Origin: Synechococcus sp. A10-1-5-1
GTDB lineage: Bacteria; Cyanobacteriota; Cyanobacteriia; PCC-6307; Cyanobiaceae
DNA: 64,000 nucleotides
Direction of reading: 5' to 3'
Assembly (NCBI RefSeq): GCF_023115425.1
Contig: NZ_CP096032.1
Span: 1,550,001-1,614,000, forward strand
The stretch's first letter is position 1; each line of letters begins with the position of its first letter. Position numbers and translations under genes: made by a program. The notes beneath the pieces are model-generated. The model made no database searches. It was given only the letters and a program-made list of their open reading frames with translations, and had not been told where the DNA came from. Below, piece after piece: positions 20,717 through 29,526 of the stretch.

Positions 20717-22225
20717 CTAGGCCACAAGGGGAAGTGCGTTAGCGGGATCGTTGCGGCCTTCCAGGCGGCTCCAAAGGCTGTTGACATCCCCAGCACCCAT
20801 CGCCAGGACCAAGTCACCGTTTTGGCTGGTTTCACCAATGGCATCGGTCAGGGCTTCGAGCGTGTCAAAGGCGCTCACGGGCAGATCGGGGGCAATCCGC
20901 TGGATTTCAGCGGCGAGGGCAGCGCTGGAGATGCCCGGGAGCGGGGCTTCACCTGCTGCGTAGAGCGGGGCCAGCAGGACGGCATCGGCTTGGCTCAGGG
21001 CCTGGGCAAAGTCCGAAAGGAATTCAGCCGTCCGGCTGTAGCGGTGGGGCTGGAAGACAGCCAGCAGCCGTTGGGGGGCCTCTGGCAAGGGGCTGCGGCC
21101 GCTGCTGACCATCAGCCGTGCCATGGCCAAGGTGGCCTTCACCTCGCTCGGGTGATGGGCGTAGTCGTCGACCACTTGGCGGCCATGCCAGGTGCCCCGG
21201 TAGTCGAAGCGGCGTCCAGGTGCCTGGAGCCCTTCCACAGCGCGTTGCAGTTCGGCAAAGGACACCCCATGGAGCCGGCAGGCGGCCATGGCTGCTGTGG
21301 CATTGCTCAGGTTGTGGAGCCCCGGCAAGGGCAGCCGGAACTGTCCCAGGGCCTCGCCCTGTTCGTAGAAGGTGGCGATGGTGCTGTCTCCATGCAGCTC
21401 ATCGGCGATGGCGGAAAAATCCACGCCGTCGCTGCCGTTGATCGACCACCAGTGGCTGGCTTGGAAGTGCTCCCGCAGCACCGGACAGTCCCGGTTGGCC
21501 AGCAGCTTTTCGCTGCCCTTGGCAAACCGCTGCAGGGTTGTGATCAGGGAGGCGAGATCGCTGTAGTGGTCGGTGTGATCCAGCTCCAGGTTGGTGATCA
21601 CGCCCAGCCAGGACTGGAATTTCACCAAGGAGCCATCGGACTCATCCGCTTCGGCCACCAGCAAGGGGCCATTGCCATTGCGGCCATTGCTCGCGAAGGC
21701 AGGTACCACCCCTCCAATGACCGCTGTGGGGTCGTGGTTGGTGGCGTGCAGCAGGCTCGCGACGAGGGTGCTGGTGGTGGTCTTGCCGTGGCTGCCGGCC
21801 ACGGAGATCGAGGGCTGGGCGGCAATTAAGGCCGCAAGGACATCCGAGCGATGCCAGATCTCAAGCCCGGAGCGTTCGGCTTCAACGCGTTCAGGGTTGC
21901 TCGCCGGCACAGCAGAGCTAACGACGACGGCAGGGGTGCAGGAGGTGCCGCTGCGAATGGCGTCGATGGTGGCGGCGCTCTGCTCACGAAACACCCGGAC
22001 ACCGCGGCTGCGCAGGTTCTGCAGCACGGCGTTGTCCCTGGGATCGGAGCCGCTGATGCTGTAGCCACGGTCCGCCAGGATCCCAGCGATGGCAGACATG
22101 CCGATGCCGCCAACTCCGATGAAATGGAGAGGTTGGTGGCGATCGAGCGTCAGGACCAAGGGCGTATCCAAGCCTGGCCAGAAACTAAGCCCGAACGCGC
22201 CGCCTGTCCCCTCCTGACGCCGCAT
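20717..22225 (-). CDS. murC: UDP-N-acetylmuramate-L-alanine ligase MurC
   Basis: ATP-dependent ligase adding L-Ala to UDP-MurNAc. The N-terminal [21 protein letters not shown] binds the nucleotide sugar, [16 protein letters not shown] is the ATP loop near residue 130, and EADESDGSL and [10 protein letters not shown] are family markers. As annotated from ATG 22225 it is 502 aa; a TTG at 22171 would give a start closer to the conserved region and may be the true one. It is divergent from gap2, and their 112-nt gap holds a perfect inverted repeat. murB follows directly. Confidence 0.94.
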   Translation of the reverse strand: MRRQEGTGGAFGLSFWPGLDTPLVLTLDRHQPLHFIGVGGIGMSAIAGILADRGYSISGSDPRDNAVLQNLRSRGVRVFREQSAATIDAIRSGTSCTPAVVVSSAVPASNPERVEAERSGLEIWHRSDVLAALIAAQPSISVAGSHGKTTTSTLVASLLHATNHDPTAVIGGVVPAFASNGRNGNGPLLVAEADESDGSLVKFQSWLGVITNLELDHTDHYSDLASLITTLQRFAKGSEKLLANRDCPVLREHFQASHWWSINGSDGVDFSAIADELHGDSTIATFYEQGEALGQFRLPLPGLHNLSNATAAMAACRLHGVSFAELQRAVEGLQAPGRRFDYRGTWHGRQVVDDYAHHPSEVKATLAMARLMVSSGRSPLPEAPQRLLAVFQPHRYSRTAEFLSDFAQALSQADAVLLAPLYAAGEAPLPGISSAALAAEIQRIAPDLPVSAFDTLEALTDAIGETSQNGDLVLAMGAGDVNSLWSRLEGRNDPANALPLVA

Positions 22226-22255
22226 TTGAGCGTTTTCGACAGGTGTTGCGCTTCT

Positions 22256-22293
22256 GTCCCCAGATGGGGACGTTCAAGCAATTTCTGTATGAT
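22256..22293 (+). promoter_or_regulatory. Candidate gap2 promoter with upstream inverted repeat
   Basis: A good -10 hexamer TATGAT lies at 22288-22293, 45 nt before the gap2 ATG. No clear -35 is present. The place of a -35 box is instead held by a perfect 6-bp inverted repeat GTCCCC-AGAT-GGGGAC (22256-22271). There is no T run, so it is not a terminator. It could be an operator or chance; murC is transcribed away on the other side. Confidence 0.4.
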
Positions 22294-22337
22294 CGGCGGC
22301 CAAATCCCCCTGTTAGCGGGTGTGCCCGCGATATGCC

Positions 22338-23360
22338 ATGACCTTGAAGGTTGCGATTAACGGATTCGGCCGCATTGGTCGCAACTTCATGCGTTGCTGG
22401 CTGAGCCGCGGAAGCAACACCGGCATTGAGATTGTTGGCATCAACGGCTCTGGTGACACCAACACCAACGCCCACCTGCTGAAGTACGACTCGATGCTCG
22501 GCCCCCTGCGTAATGCAGAGGTGACCACCACCGAGGACACGATCGTCATCAACGGCAAGACGATCAAGACCTTCTACGACCGCAATCCCGCCAACCTCCC
22601 CTGGAAGGAGTGGGGCGTGGATCTGGTCATTGAGTCCACCGGTGTTTTCAACGACGACGTCGGTGCCAGCAAGCACTTCGAGGCCGGCGCCAAGAAAGTC
22701 ATCCTGACCGCCCCTGGTAAGGGCGCCAAGGTCGGCACCTTCGTGGTCGGCGTGAACGCCGATCAGTACCGCCACGAGGACTACGACATCCTCAGCAACG
22801 CCAGCTGCACCACCAACTGCATGGCGCCTGTGGTCAAGGTCCTGGATCAGGCCTTCGGCATCGTCAAAGGCACGATGACCACCACCCACAGCTACACCGG
22901 TGACCAGCGCATCCTCGATGCCTCCCACCGTGACCTGCGCCGCGCTCGCGCCGCCGCGGTGAACATCGTCCCCACCAGCACCGGTGCGGCCAAGGCCGTG
23001 GCCCTGGTCTACCCCGAAGTGAAGGGCAAGCTCAGCGGCATCGCCCTGCGCGTTCCTACCCCCAACGTCTCGGTGGTGGACATGGTGCTTGAAATGAGCC
23101 GCGAGACCACCAAGGAGGAGGTCAATGCCGTCCTGAAGGCCGCTTCTGAGAACGGCATGAAGGGAATCATCAAGTACTGCGATCTGCCCTTGGTCTCCAG
23201 CGACCACGCCGGTACTGACGAGAGCACCATCGTTGACTCCGACCTCACCCTGGTGATGGGCGGCAACATGGTCAAAGTCATCTGCTGGTACGACAACGAG
23301 TGGGGCTACAGCCAGCGCGTTGTTGATCTCGCCGAGATCGTTGCCAAGAACTGGAAGTGA
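22338..23360 (+). CDS. gap2: Glyceraldehyde-3-phosphate dehydrogenase, Gap2 (Calvin cycle) type
   Basis: NAD(P)-dependent GAPDH working in the reductive direction in the Calvin cycle. The 340-aa protein has [15 protein letters not shown] at the N-terminus, the catalytic Cys in [13 protein letters not shown] near residue 155, the [24 protein letters not shown] stretch, and [12 protein letters not shown] at the C-terminus. The plastid/cyanobacterial Gap2 pattern fits, and it lacks the GapB-type C-terminal regulatory extension. The ATG at 22338 gives the usual N-terminus. It is monocistronic, with its own candidate promoter and a strong terminator at 23390. Confidence 0.96.
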   Translation: MTLKVAINGFGRIGRNFMRCWLSRGSNTGIEIVGINGSGDTNTNAHLLKYDSMLGPLRNAEVTTTEDTIVINGKTIKTFYDRNPANLPWKEWGVDLVIESTGVFNDDVGASKHFEAGAKKVILTAPGKGAKVGTFVVGVNADQYRHEDYDILSNASCTTNCMAPVVKVLDQAFGIVKGTMTTTHSYTGDQRILDASHRDLRRARAAAVNIVPTSTGAAKAVALVYPEVKGKLSGIALRVPTPNVSVVDMVLEMSRETTKEEVNAVLKAASENGMKGIIKYCDLPLVSSDHAGTDESTIVDSDLTLVMGGNMVKVICWYDNEWGYSQRVVDLAEIVAKNWK

Positions 23361-23389
23361 TCTGAGTTCTGCTTACTCCGTTTCCCTCA

Positions 23390-23413
23390 GCCGTCCTTCT
23401 GGGCGGCTTTTTT
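23390..23413 (+). terminator. Rho-independent terminator of gap2
   Basis: The stem GCCGTCC (23390-23396) pairs with GGGCGGC (23401-23407) around a TTCT loop, with one T-G pair, followed directly by six T residues (23408-23413). It is 30 nt downstream of the gap2 stop. It is one of only two textbook terminators seen in the window. Confidence 0.92.
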
Positions 23414-23446
23414 GTGCTCGATTGAGGATTCAGTGAGCGTTACGGC

Positions 23447-24412
23447 TTAGCTGAAGTGCCGGTAGCCCGGATCGGTTGTGCTGAGGGGCTCGCCGGTCTC
23501 GCTCCAGGTCAGGGCCGGGTAGGGCTGAGCCACCAGTTCGCCGATCACCTGGCAACCGGGAAGGGCTTGGCAGAGCTTCTCTGCCCAGGCTGGCTTGAGG
23601 GCTAAGACCAGTTCAAAATCTTCGCCCCCATTGAGGCACCAATGCTCTGCTGAGGGCAGGGGGGCCATGGCTGGGTCGAGGGGCAAGGCTGAGCGCCTGA
23701 GCTGTGCCCCACAGCCGCTGGCGGTTGCCAGGTTCAGGACCGCTCGCTGGAGCCCATCACTGCTGTCTGTGCCAGCGGCCCGCCATGGAGTCCCCTGGGG
23801 TTGGCTTGCTTCAAGGGCGCCGATGGCCTCCAGGCGGGGGATCGGCCTTTGATGGGCCGCAATGGCCCGCTGCCGCAGGTCATTGGGTATGGGGCCACTG
23901 AGCTGGTCTTGCAGCAGTGCCAGTCCCAGGCGGCTCAGGCCATGGGGGCCAGTGCTCACGAGCCAATCGCCCGGTCGCCCATCGCCCCGACGGATGGCCC
24001 CAGGCCCCAGGGTTCCGAGGGCCGTGATGGCGAGGAGGCGTTGGCTGCCGCTGCTGCAGTCTCCGCCCAACAGCACCCCGCCATAGCGCTGAAGCGCCTC
24101 AGAGAGCCCCTGGTAGACCCCCTCGACCCAGCTCCAGGGGGTTTCGCCTGGCGCCACCAGGCCAACGGTGAGACCCAGCACGTTGCTGCACCCCATCGCA
24201 GCCAGATCGGAGAGATTGGCCGCGGCCGCGCGCCAGCCCAAGTCCTGCGGGGACATGGTGGCGTCGCTGAAATGCACCGTGTCCACCAGGACATCGGTGT
24301 TGACCACCACGGCCCCTGGCAGGATCGCGGCGTCGTCCGCCAGCTGGCCGGCGGGCGCATAGGCCGAGAGCCGTTCAATCAGCTCCCATTCCCCGAGCTG
24401 ATCCAGCCGCAT
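23447..24412 (-). CDS. thiL: Thiamine-monophosphate kinase ThiL
   Basis: Phosphorylates thiamine monophosphate to the active diphosphate. The 321-aa protein belongs to the AIR-synthase-like family: DDAAILPG for metal/ATP binding near residue 27, VNTDVLVDTVHF, NLSDLAAMGC, GGDCSSGSQRLLAITALG, the DSSDGL motif, and the C-terminal GGEDFELVLAL. It follows the CYP38-like gene with no intergenic base (stop of the latter at 24413-24415), so the two are on one transcript. It faces gap2 tail to tail across the terminator. Confidence 0.93.
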   Translation of the reverse strand: MRLDQLGEWELIERLSAYAPAGQLADDAAILPGAVVVNTDVLVDTVHFSDATMSPQDLGWRAAAANLSDLAAMGCSNVLGLTVGLVAPGETPWSWVEGVYQGLSEALQRYGGVLLGGDCSSGSQRLLAITALGTLGPGAIRRGDGRPGDWLVSTGPHGLSRLGLALLQDQLSGPIPNDLRQRAIAAHQRPIPRLEAIGALEASQPQGTPWRAAGTDSSDGLQRAVLNLATASGCGAQLRRSALPLDPAMAPLPSAEHWCLNGGEDFELVLALKPAWAEKLCQALPGCQVIGELVAQPYPALTWSETGEPLSTTDPGYRHFS

Positions 24413-25498
24413 TTAGGCGTGGGCTTTGAGGTTGTCGGCCCCGTCGATTAGCCGGGCGCGGACGATGCCGTCGTCGATCCCCAGTTCCTCGAGAACCTCA
24501 AAACCATCCACCACGTAGCCAAAGGCGCTGTAGCGGCCATCCACGAGGTTCAGGCCTGCGGGGGTGAGTTCGGCTTCGTAGAGGAAGAAGAAGAACTGGG
24601 AGGAGCCATCGGCGAGGGACTCATCGGAGTGGGCCCAACCCATGGTCCCTAGGGTTGCGAAGGGAAGGACCGGAGTGGCTTCAAAGCGGCCTAGGTCTTC
24701 AAACGTGGCGTTGTAGAAGGGCTCGGTCTCCCCGGGAACCATGATTTCAAGGGGAACCTGGCGCTCAGTCTTGGTTTTGGGGTCGATGTAGCCAGTCTCC
24801 GGGCCTTTGGGGTCCCCGGTTTGCAGGACATAGAAGTCTTCCGCCCGGGTGAAGGGCAGGTCGTCGTAGAAGCCCTGCTTCACCAGATCAACGAAAGCCC
24901 CTGCGGTGAGCGGCGCGTTGTAGCCATCGGCGATGGCCGTCAGGGTGCCCTTTGTGGTCTCGATCTCAACGGTTGCCCGACCCAGCAGCCGGGGGAGGGC
25001 GTCAAATTCGCTGGGGATGGCAAAGGGGAAATCACCCACCAGGAGTGCCTCCAGTTCACCCACGGTGCTGAGGGCCGCGCGGCGATCGTCCAGGAATACG
25101 TCGCGGTCTGAGCTCTCGCTGCTCTCCGCGAGGGTCAGCATCTGGGTCTGCAGGGTCGCGATCAGGGTTTGTCCTTCGGCTTGTTTGGCCTCCGGCAGGC
25201 TCGCCACGATGGCGTTGGCGCGGGTGTTGAGCAGCGCCTGACTCTTGCGAACCGTATTAACCAGGGCGCTCCAGCGCTTGGCTCGGAGGTCGTCGCTGGT
25301 GCTCTCCAGCCTGTGTTGCAGCTCCTGGAGATCCGACTGTTCGATCGGAAGAGCGTTACGAAGGATGGCGGCGGGATCCTTCACCGCGTTCCCGGGCGGA
25401 AGCGCAGCTTGAGCTGGAGCCACCAGTGGGGAGGCGGCGAAAGCGATTGCGATCAGCAGGGCGGGCACCCAGCGATCCAGCCAGCGCTTCAGATCCAT
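24413..25498 (-). CDS. Lumenal cyclophilin-type protein, CYP38/TLP40-like
   Basis: Exported immunophilin related to plant CYP38 and Synechocystis Sll0408, which assist photosystem II assembly. The 361-aa protein has a Sec signal peptide (hydrophobic [16 protein letters not shown], cleavage near AQA-ALPPG), an N-terminal helical domain (residues about 40-170), and a C-terminal cyclophilin domain ([44 protein letters not shown]). Several catalytic cyclophilin residues differ, so isomerase activity may be weak. The ATG at 25498 directly precedes the signal peptide; 25531 would add 11 residues. Adjacent thiL is probably coupled. Confidence 0.88.
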   Translation of the reverse strand: MDLKRWLDRWVPALLIAIAFAASPLVAPAQAALPPGNAVKDPAAILRNALPIEQSDLQELQHRLESTSDDLRAKRWSALVNTVRKSQALLNTRANAIVASLPEAKQAEGQTLIATLQTQMLTLAESSESSDRDVFLDDRRAALSTVGELEALLVGDFPFAIPSEFDALPRLLGRATVEIETTKGTLTAIADGYNAPLTAGAFVDLVKQGFYDDLPFTRAEDFYVLQTGDPKGPETGYIDPKTKTERQVPLEIMVPGETEPFYNATFEDLGRFEATPVLPFATLGTMGWAHSDESLADGSSQFFFFLYEAELTPAGLNLVDGRYSAFGYVVDGFEVLEELGIDDGIVRARLIDGADNLKAHA

Positions 25499-25565
25499 GC
25501 TGCAGCCTTGTCTCTGCCGGGACTCTGCCACAGCCGTACAATCCCGCCAGAACCGTTATGCCGGA

Positions 25566-26126
25566 ATGATCTCGAGCAACGACTTTCGTACCGGCACGAC
25601 GATCGAGATCGACGGTCAGGTCTGGCGCGTCGTTGAGTTCCTGCACGTCAAGCCCGGCAAAGGCTCCGCCTTTGTGCGCACCAAGCTCAAGGCCGTCCAG
25701 TCCGGCAACGTTGTTGAGAAGACATTTCGAGCCGGCGAGACCGTTCCCCAGGCGGTTCTTGAGAAAGCCGTGCTTCAACACACCTACATGGAGGCCGAGG
25801 ACTTCGTCTTCATGGATATGTCCACCTACGAGGAGACGCGCCTGACCGCCAAGCAGATCGGCGATCAGCGCAAGTACCTCAAGGAAGGCATGGAGGTGAA
25901 CGTTGTCTATTGGAACGGGAAGCCTTTGGAAGTGGAACTCCCGAACTCCGTTGTTCTGGAAATCACCCAAACTGACCCCGGTGTGAAGGGCGATACCGCG
26001 ACCGGCGGCACCAAGCCAGCCATCGTCGAGACCGGTGCTCAGGTGATGGTTCCGTTGTTCCTCTCGATCGGCGAAAAGATCAAGATCGACACCCGCACCG
26101 ACAGCTACCTGGGCCGCGAGAACTGA
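25566..26126 (+). CDS. efp: Translation elongation factor P
   Basis: Relieves ribosome stalling at polyproline. The 186-aa protein has the standard three-domain OB/KOW structure: domain I with the loop KPGKGSAF carrying the tip Lys near residue 32, the [14 protein letters not shown]-like segment ([10 protein letters not shown]), and the C-terminal signature [14 protein letters not shown]. No epmA/epmB partners are seen here. The start is ATG 25566. accB follows after 4 nt, a classic cyanobacterial pairing. Confidence 0.96.
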   Translation: MISSNDFRTGTTIEIDGQVWRVVEFLHVKPGKGSAFVRTKLKAVQSGNVVEKTFRAGETVPQAVLEKAVLQHTYMEAEDFVFMDMSTYEETRLTAKQIGDQRKYLKEGMEVNVVYWNGKPLEVELPNSVVLEITQTDPGVKGDTATGGTKPAIVETGAQVMVPLFLSIGEKIKIDTRTDSYLGREN

Positions 26127-26130
26127 TCCC

Positions 26131-26604
26131 ATGCAACTCGACCACAACCAGCTGCGCGAGCTGATCGCTCTGCTCGGCGACAGCGATATCCAAGAGCTCA
26201 AGCTCGAGGGCGATGACTTCCGCCTTGAGCTGCGTCGCAACCTCCCCGGCGTCCAGCCCCAGGTGGTGATGCAGGCGGCTGCTCCCGTTGCAGCTCCAGC
26301 CCCAGCCCCTGCAGTTGCGGCTCCCTCCGCTGCTCCTCCGGCCGCACCAGCGGTCCGTAGCGATCTAATTGAGATCACCGCCCCAATGGTGGCGACCTTC
26401 TATCGCTCCCCTGCTCCGGGTGAAGCCACTTTCGTTGAGCTGGGCTCCAAGATCAACGTTGGCCAGACCGTCTGCATCCTCGAGGCGATGAAGCTCATGA
26501 ATGAGCTCGAGTCTGAGGTGAGTGGCGAAGTTGTTGAGATCCTGGTGGAGAACGGCACCCCCGTTGAGTTCGGCCAGGTGCTGATGCGGGTGAAGCCCGC
26601 CTAG
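26131..26604 (+). CDS. accB: Biotin carboxyl carrier protein of acetyl-CoA carboxylase
   Basis: Carries the biotin that shuttles carboxyl groups in fatty-acid synthesis. The 157-aa protein has the N-terminal MQLDHNQLRELIALLGDSDI region, an Ala/Pro linker (about residues 50-75), and the biotinyl domain with the EAMKLMNELE motif, whose Lys is biotinylated. It starts 4 nt after efp. Its TAG stop shares the palindrome CTAG (26601-26604) with the convergent pdxA stop. Confidence 0.96.
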   Translation: MQLDHNQLRELIALLGDSDIQELKLEGDDFRLELRRNLPGVQPQVVMQAAAPVAAPAPAPAVAAPSAAPPAAPAVRSDLIEITAPMVATFYRSPAPGEATFVELGSKINVGQTVCILEAMKLMNELESEVSGEVVEILVENGTPVEFGQVLMRVKPA

Positions 26605-27617
26605 CCCAGTTCCTGAGCCGCCTCGAGGGCCGCGACCATGCTCTCGGAGCGCGCGAGGCCGCGACCGGCAATGTCGAACCCGGTTCCGTGATCCGGTGAG
26701 GTTCTGAGGAAGGGCAGCCCCAGGCTGGTGTTGACCGCCTGGTCAAAGGCCAAGAGCTTCACGGGAATCAGCCCTTGGTCGTGGTAAAGCGCCAGGAAGC
26801 CATCGGGTGCGTCTCCCCCCTGCCGCCAGGCCAGGCCAGCGCTGATCCAGCAGGTGTCAGGGGGTAGCGGCCCCAGCAGCCGGACGTCCGGGTTGCGCGC
26901 TGCCCAGTCCTGGAGGGTCGCTTCCAGCCATGTCGCCTCCTCCTGCCCCAGGCGTCCCGCTTCCCCTGCATGGGGATTGAGTCCCGCCACGGCCAGGGTC
27001 GGGTCGGGGCGAAACCGACGGCAGAAGTTCAGCAAGACATCGAGCTTGGCTAGCACCCGTTCCCGGTTCAAGGCCTGGGGCACCTGCTTCAGGGGGATAT
27101 GGGTGGTGGCGAGCAGGGTGTTGAGCCGCCAGCCGCTCTGGGGAGACCGGGCCGTGAAGAGCATGGAGGCCTCTTGCACTCCGGCGAGTTCAGCTAAGCG
27201 CTCCGTTTGACCGGGGTAGTCATGGCCGGCCGCGTGCCAGTGCTGTTTGGCGATCGGGGCGGTTACGAGGGCCTTGCCGGAGCCCCCTTGCACCAGCAAG
27301 GCAGCTTCTGTCAGCCAGCGGAAACTGGCGTCACCGCTTAGGGCACTCGGAGCCCCTGGCCGGACGGGTTGCTCGAGCGGACAATCCAGCACGTCGAGCT
27401 CGGCGGGGTCGGCCAAGGGGGCCTCGCTGCAGCCCTTCAAGTGCTGGTAGCTCTCTTCGAGCCAACGGCGGCAGCCGACCAGTAGCGGTGGTTCCGCCTC
27501 ACTGCTCCAGCGGGCCAAGGCTTTGAGCACGACCTCGCCACCGATGCCCGCGGGATCGCCGAGGGAAACGATCAGGCGAGGGCGCTTAGCGTTGCTGTCG
27601 CTTGGCGGATCACCCAT
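26601..27617 (-). CDS. pdxA: 4-hydroxythreonine-4-phosphate dehydrogenase PdxA
   Basis: Oxidises 4-phosphohydroxythreonine in pyridoxal phosphate synthesis. The 338-aa protein shows SLGDPAGIGGEV at the start, ALVTAPIAKQ, metal-binding His residues in HDYPGQTE, GLNPHAGEAG and YHDQGLIPVK, and the DHGTGFDIAGRG ending. Family membership is secure; since cyanobacteria may make PLP by other routes, the in vivo substrate is inferred. Its ATG overlaps head to head with the small gene on the plus strand within CATG (27615-27618). Confidence 0.92.
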   Translation of the reverse strand: MGDPPSDSNAKRPRLIVSLGDPAGIGGEVVLKALARWSSEAEPPLLVGCRRWLEESYQHLKGCSEAPLADPAELDVLDCPLEQPVRPGAPSALSGDASFRWLTEAALLVQGGSGKALVTAPIAKQHWHAAGHDYPGQTERLAELAGVQEASMLFTARSPQSGWRLNTLLATTHIPLKQVPQALNRERVLAKLDVLLNFCRRFRPDPTLAVAGLNPHAGEAGRLGQEEATWLEATLQDWAARNPDVRLLGPLPPDTCWISAGLAWRQGGDAPDGFLALYHDQGLIPVKLLAFDQAVNTSLGLPFLRTSPDHGTGFDIAGRGLARSESMVAALEAAQELG

Positions 27618-27780
27618 GTTGCGTTGGCTGTTGCTGATCGGGATGGGCTTTGCCCTGGTGAAGGGTGTGCAGAACGGTTGGGTGGAGTTGCATTGGAATC
27701 GTCTGTTCCACGACGCCGGGGTGCCTTTTGTGCCGCACCCAGATCAAGGTCCGGCCGGCTCCGACGCGAAGCGCATCTAA
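27616..27780 (+). CDS. Small membrane protein, 54 aa
   Basis: A short ORF with ATG 27616. An N-terminal hydrophobic segment (LRWLLLIGMGFALVKGV) is followed by a polar tail with Trp and His residues and ending DAKRI, typical of one-helix picocyanobacterial membrane proteins. It starts within the same CATG that contains the pdxA start on the other strand, so the two are truly back to back. No known domain. An upstream start at 27523 would run antisense into pdxA and is rejected. Confidence 0.6.
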   Translation: MLRWLLLIGMGFALVKGVQNGWVELHWNRLFHDAGVPFVPHPDQGPAGSDAKRI

Positions 27781-27791
27781 GCCTTATTCCA

Positions 27792-28670
27792 TCACTTGAG
27801 ATGGGTCTGTTCTTCCTCCCAGCTGGCGGTAAACCCCTCCCGATAGGTGGGGTAGAGCAGGCGGTACCCCAGGTCCTGACAAAGCAACGCATTGCTGATG
27901 CGCCGGTTGTCGGCCCAGAAACTGAGGGCCATGGGACTCATCTCGCCCTCGGCCTCGCGGAAGGTCCGCAGTGCCGGCAATTTGCAGCCCAGCAGATGGG
28001 CGGCAAAGCCGAGAGTTTCACTTGAGGGGCAGGGAAGATCGTCGCTGACGTTCAGGAGTGCTGGCCGGACCTCAGGGGGCAGGCCGCAGCAGTGCAGCAA
28101 GGCCCCGACGATGTCATCCACATGGATGCGGCAGAACACCTGCTGAGGCTTGTGGATCAGGCGTGCTGTGCCCTGCTGCAGTTGCTGGAAGGGGCAGCGG
28201 CCCGGGCCATAAATGGCTGGGAGCCGAAAGCTCTGGAGCGGCAAACCGCTGGCCAGCCAGCGTCGCTCGCACTGCAGGCGTGACTGGCTGCGGCGTAGCC
28301 CTGGCTGCGTCGGACTCCCTTCATCGACCCAGCGCCCTTGGCTGTCGCCGTAGACCCCTGTGGTGGAGAGGTAGCCCACCCACTGGAGCGGCTGTTGCTG
28401 CAGGGCCTCCTTCAGCAGGTTGTAGGCGTCGTCCTCGCCGCTGCCATTGGGCGGCAGGGTGATCAGCACATGGCTGAGGCCTTCAGGCAGCTGGGGGATG
28501 GCTCCCTCCCCGGCATTGAAGTGGAGCCACTGCGCTCCCTCCCGAGCTGACCGTGATGTCAGCCAGACCTGGGCCCCCTGCGCCTTTGCCGCAGCGGCAA
28601 AGCGCTGGCCGGTGTATCCCCCGCCGATGACCAGCACGCGGGAGGAGGGCTTGACACCATGACTAGTCAT
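27792..28670 (-). CDS. NAD(P)-dependent epimerase/dehydratase-like SDR protein (YeeZ type)
   Basis: Extended short-chain dehydrogenase fold, 292 aa. The Rossmann motif VLVIGGGYTGQRFA is at the N-terminus, STTGVYGD at about residue 103 holds the usual active-site Tyr region, and RLPAIYGPGR and HVDDIV are SDR family elements. It resembles the YeeZ-like proteins of unknown substrate. The expected YxxxK is not evident, so catalytic status is unclear. Its ATG lies inside a perfect 14-bp palindrome (28658-28671). Confidence 0.8.
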   Translation of the reverse strand: MTSHGVKPSSRVLVIGGGYTGQRFAAAAKAQGAQVWLTSRSAREGAQWLHFNAGEGAIPQLPEGLSHVLITLPPNGSGEDDAYNLLKEALQQQPLQWVGYLSTTGVYGDSQGRWVDEGSPTQPGLRRSQSRLQCERRWLASGLPLQSFRLPAIYGPGRCPFQQLQQGTARLIHKPQQVFCRIHVDDIVGALLHCCGLPPEVRPALLNVSDDLPCPSSETLGFAAHLLGCKLPALRTFREAEGEMSPMALSFWADNRRISNALLCQDLGYRLLYPTYREGFTASWEEEQTHLK

Positions 28671-28685
28671 GAGTACACCTGTATT
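28658..28685. promoter_or_regulatory. Palindrome and LexA-like site between divergent genes
   Basis: CATGACTAGTCATG (28658-28671) is a perfect 14-bp palindrome containing the SDR gene start. Immediately beside it, AGTACACCTGTATT (28672-28685) matches the published cyanobacterial LexA box RGTACNNNDGTWCB except for one base (the conserved C is T). Both lie between the divergent SDR gene and the small secreted protein gene. Whether either is functional cannot be told from one copy. Confidence 0.3.
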
Positions 28686-28700
28686 ACTCGTTGCTGATCG

Positions 28701-28943
28701 GTGACCGCATCCTGCTTCCCTGCCCCTCTCGCGTCCTCCTTCGTGTCACGGGCTCCTGTGCGTGCGCGCCCCAGGCGGCGACCACAGAGGCTCGGGATCG
28801 CCGGTGTCGAGCGTCGCCTGATCGGCCTTTCGGCCCTCGCGGCGATGGTCTTCGCCGCCCTGCTGCTCGCTCCGGATCAGCCCCAGGCTCAGGCGGAGAT
28901 CTGCCAGCGCCATAACGGGGCTGCGGCCTGTCGGATCTGGTGA
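28701..28943 (+). CDS. Small secreted or membrane-anchored protein, up to 80 aa
   Basis: Short ORF with GTG 28701 or the more conventional GTG 28743 as start. It has an Arg-rich N-terminus, one hydrophobic stretch (IGLSALAAMVFAALLLA), a likely signal cleavage after AQA, then a short mature part EICQRHNGAAACRIW with two Cys. The mature tail resembles small cysteine-containing secreted proteins of picocyanobacteria. No function known. It ends 1 nt before the convergent HNH gene. Confidence 0.55.
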   Translation: MTASCFPAPLASSFVSRAPVRARPRRRPQRLGIAGVERRLIGLSALAAMVFAALLLAPDQPQAQAEICQRHNGAAACRIW

Positions 28944-28944
28944 A

Positions 28945-29358
28945 TCACGCGGCCTGGAGGTATGGCTGTATGGGGTTGAAGCCGGAGTCCGCAGCGGCGG
29001 GGGTGGGACTGCCCTCAGGGCTCGCCCATTGCAGGAGGCGTAGAGCCAGGCGAAGGTCACCGTCGGTCCAGGCACGGATGGCCATGGCTCGTCGAGGGTC
29101 GTAGAACCGCTGCTGCCTGTACCACTCGAAGGCGTCGGCGTCGCTTTTGCGGCCATTGCAGGCCAGGCAGGCGGGGACGCAGTTCTCGGTCACGCTCAGC
29201 CCGCCGCGACTTTGCGGGAAGACGTGGTCAATGGATTCAGAAGGTTTGCCGCAGTAAATGCATGTTTTCCCCGTGTAAGTGTGGAGGGATTGTCTCCACC
29301 GACGAACGCGAAGTTTGGGGCACAAGTCTTCAAGGAAAACGGCATCCCTGCTGTGCAT
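28945..29358 (-). CDS. HNH endonuclease
   Basis: Small nuclease of 137 aa of the HNH family. The zinc-bound core has CIYCGK near residue 33, the HNH strand ESIDHVFPQSRGG with the metal-binding His, the Asn in LSVTENCVPACLACNGRKS, and a second CxxC pair. The conserved surroundings (RVRRWRQSLHTYTGKTC) and the tail FYDPRRAMAIRAW look like the free-standing HNH proteins common in cyanobacteria. DNA or RNA target unknown. The gene is divergent from a SNF2 helicase across 168 nt of visibly lower GC. Confidence 0.85.
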   Translation of the reverse strand: MHSRDAVFLEDLCPKLRVRRWRQSLHTYTGKTCIYCGKPSESIDHVFPQSRGGLSVTENCVPACLACNGRKSDADAFEWYRQQRFYDPRRAMAIRAWTDGDLRLALRLLQWASPEGSPTPAAADSGFNPIQPYLQAA

Positions 29359-29446
29359 CCGAATAATTCGGTTGCTGGGAGTCTGGCCTGGGTGGCTTGG
29401 ATGTCAATGTGTCGAACGATGCATTTTGCAAGGCTTATTGCAAGTG

Positions 29447-29474
29447 TTGCGCGGGCTCCGCGCTTCGCTAAATT
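29447..29474 (+). promoter_or_regulatory. Candidate promoter of the SNF2 helicase gene with inverted repeat
   Basis: TTGCGC (29447-29452) and TAAATT (29469-29474) are spaced 16 bp apart, weakly resembling -35/-10 boxes. A perfect inverted repeat GCGCGG-GCT-CCGCGC (29449-29463) overlaps the -35 and spacer. The direct repeat TTGCAAG...TTGCAAG lies just upstream. It is 53 nt before the ATG at 29527. Purely pattern-based. Confidence 0.3.
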
Positions 29475-29526
29475 ATGAGTTGCTGCCACAGCTGCGACGG
29501 CCCAGCAACGCACCGCGCGCTGTCTG

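Noticed and set aside
28671-28689. NtcA-type site GTA-N8-TAC
   Set aside because: The spacing is nine rather than eight bases, so it does not meet the consensus.
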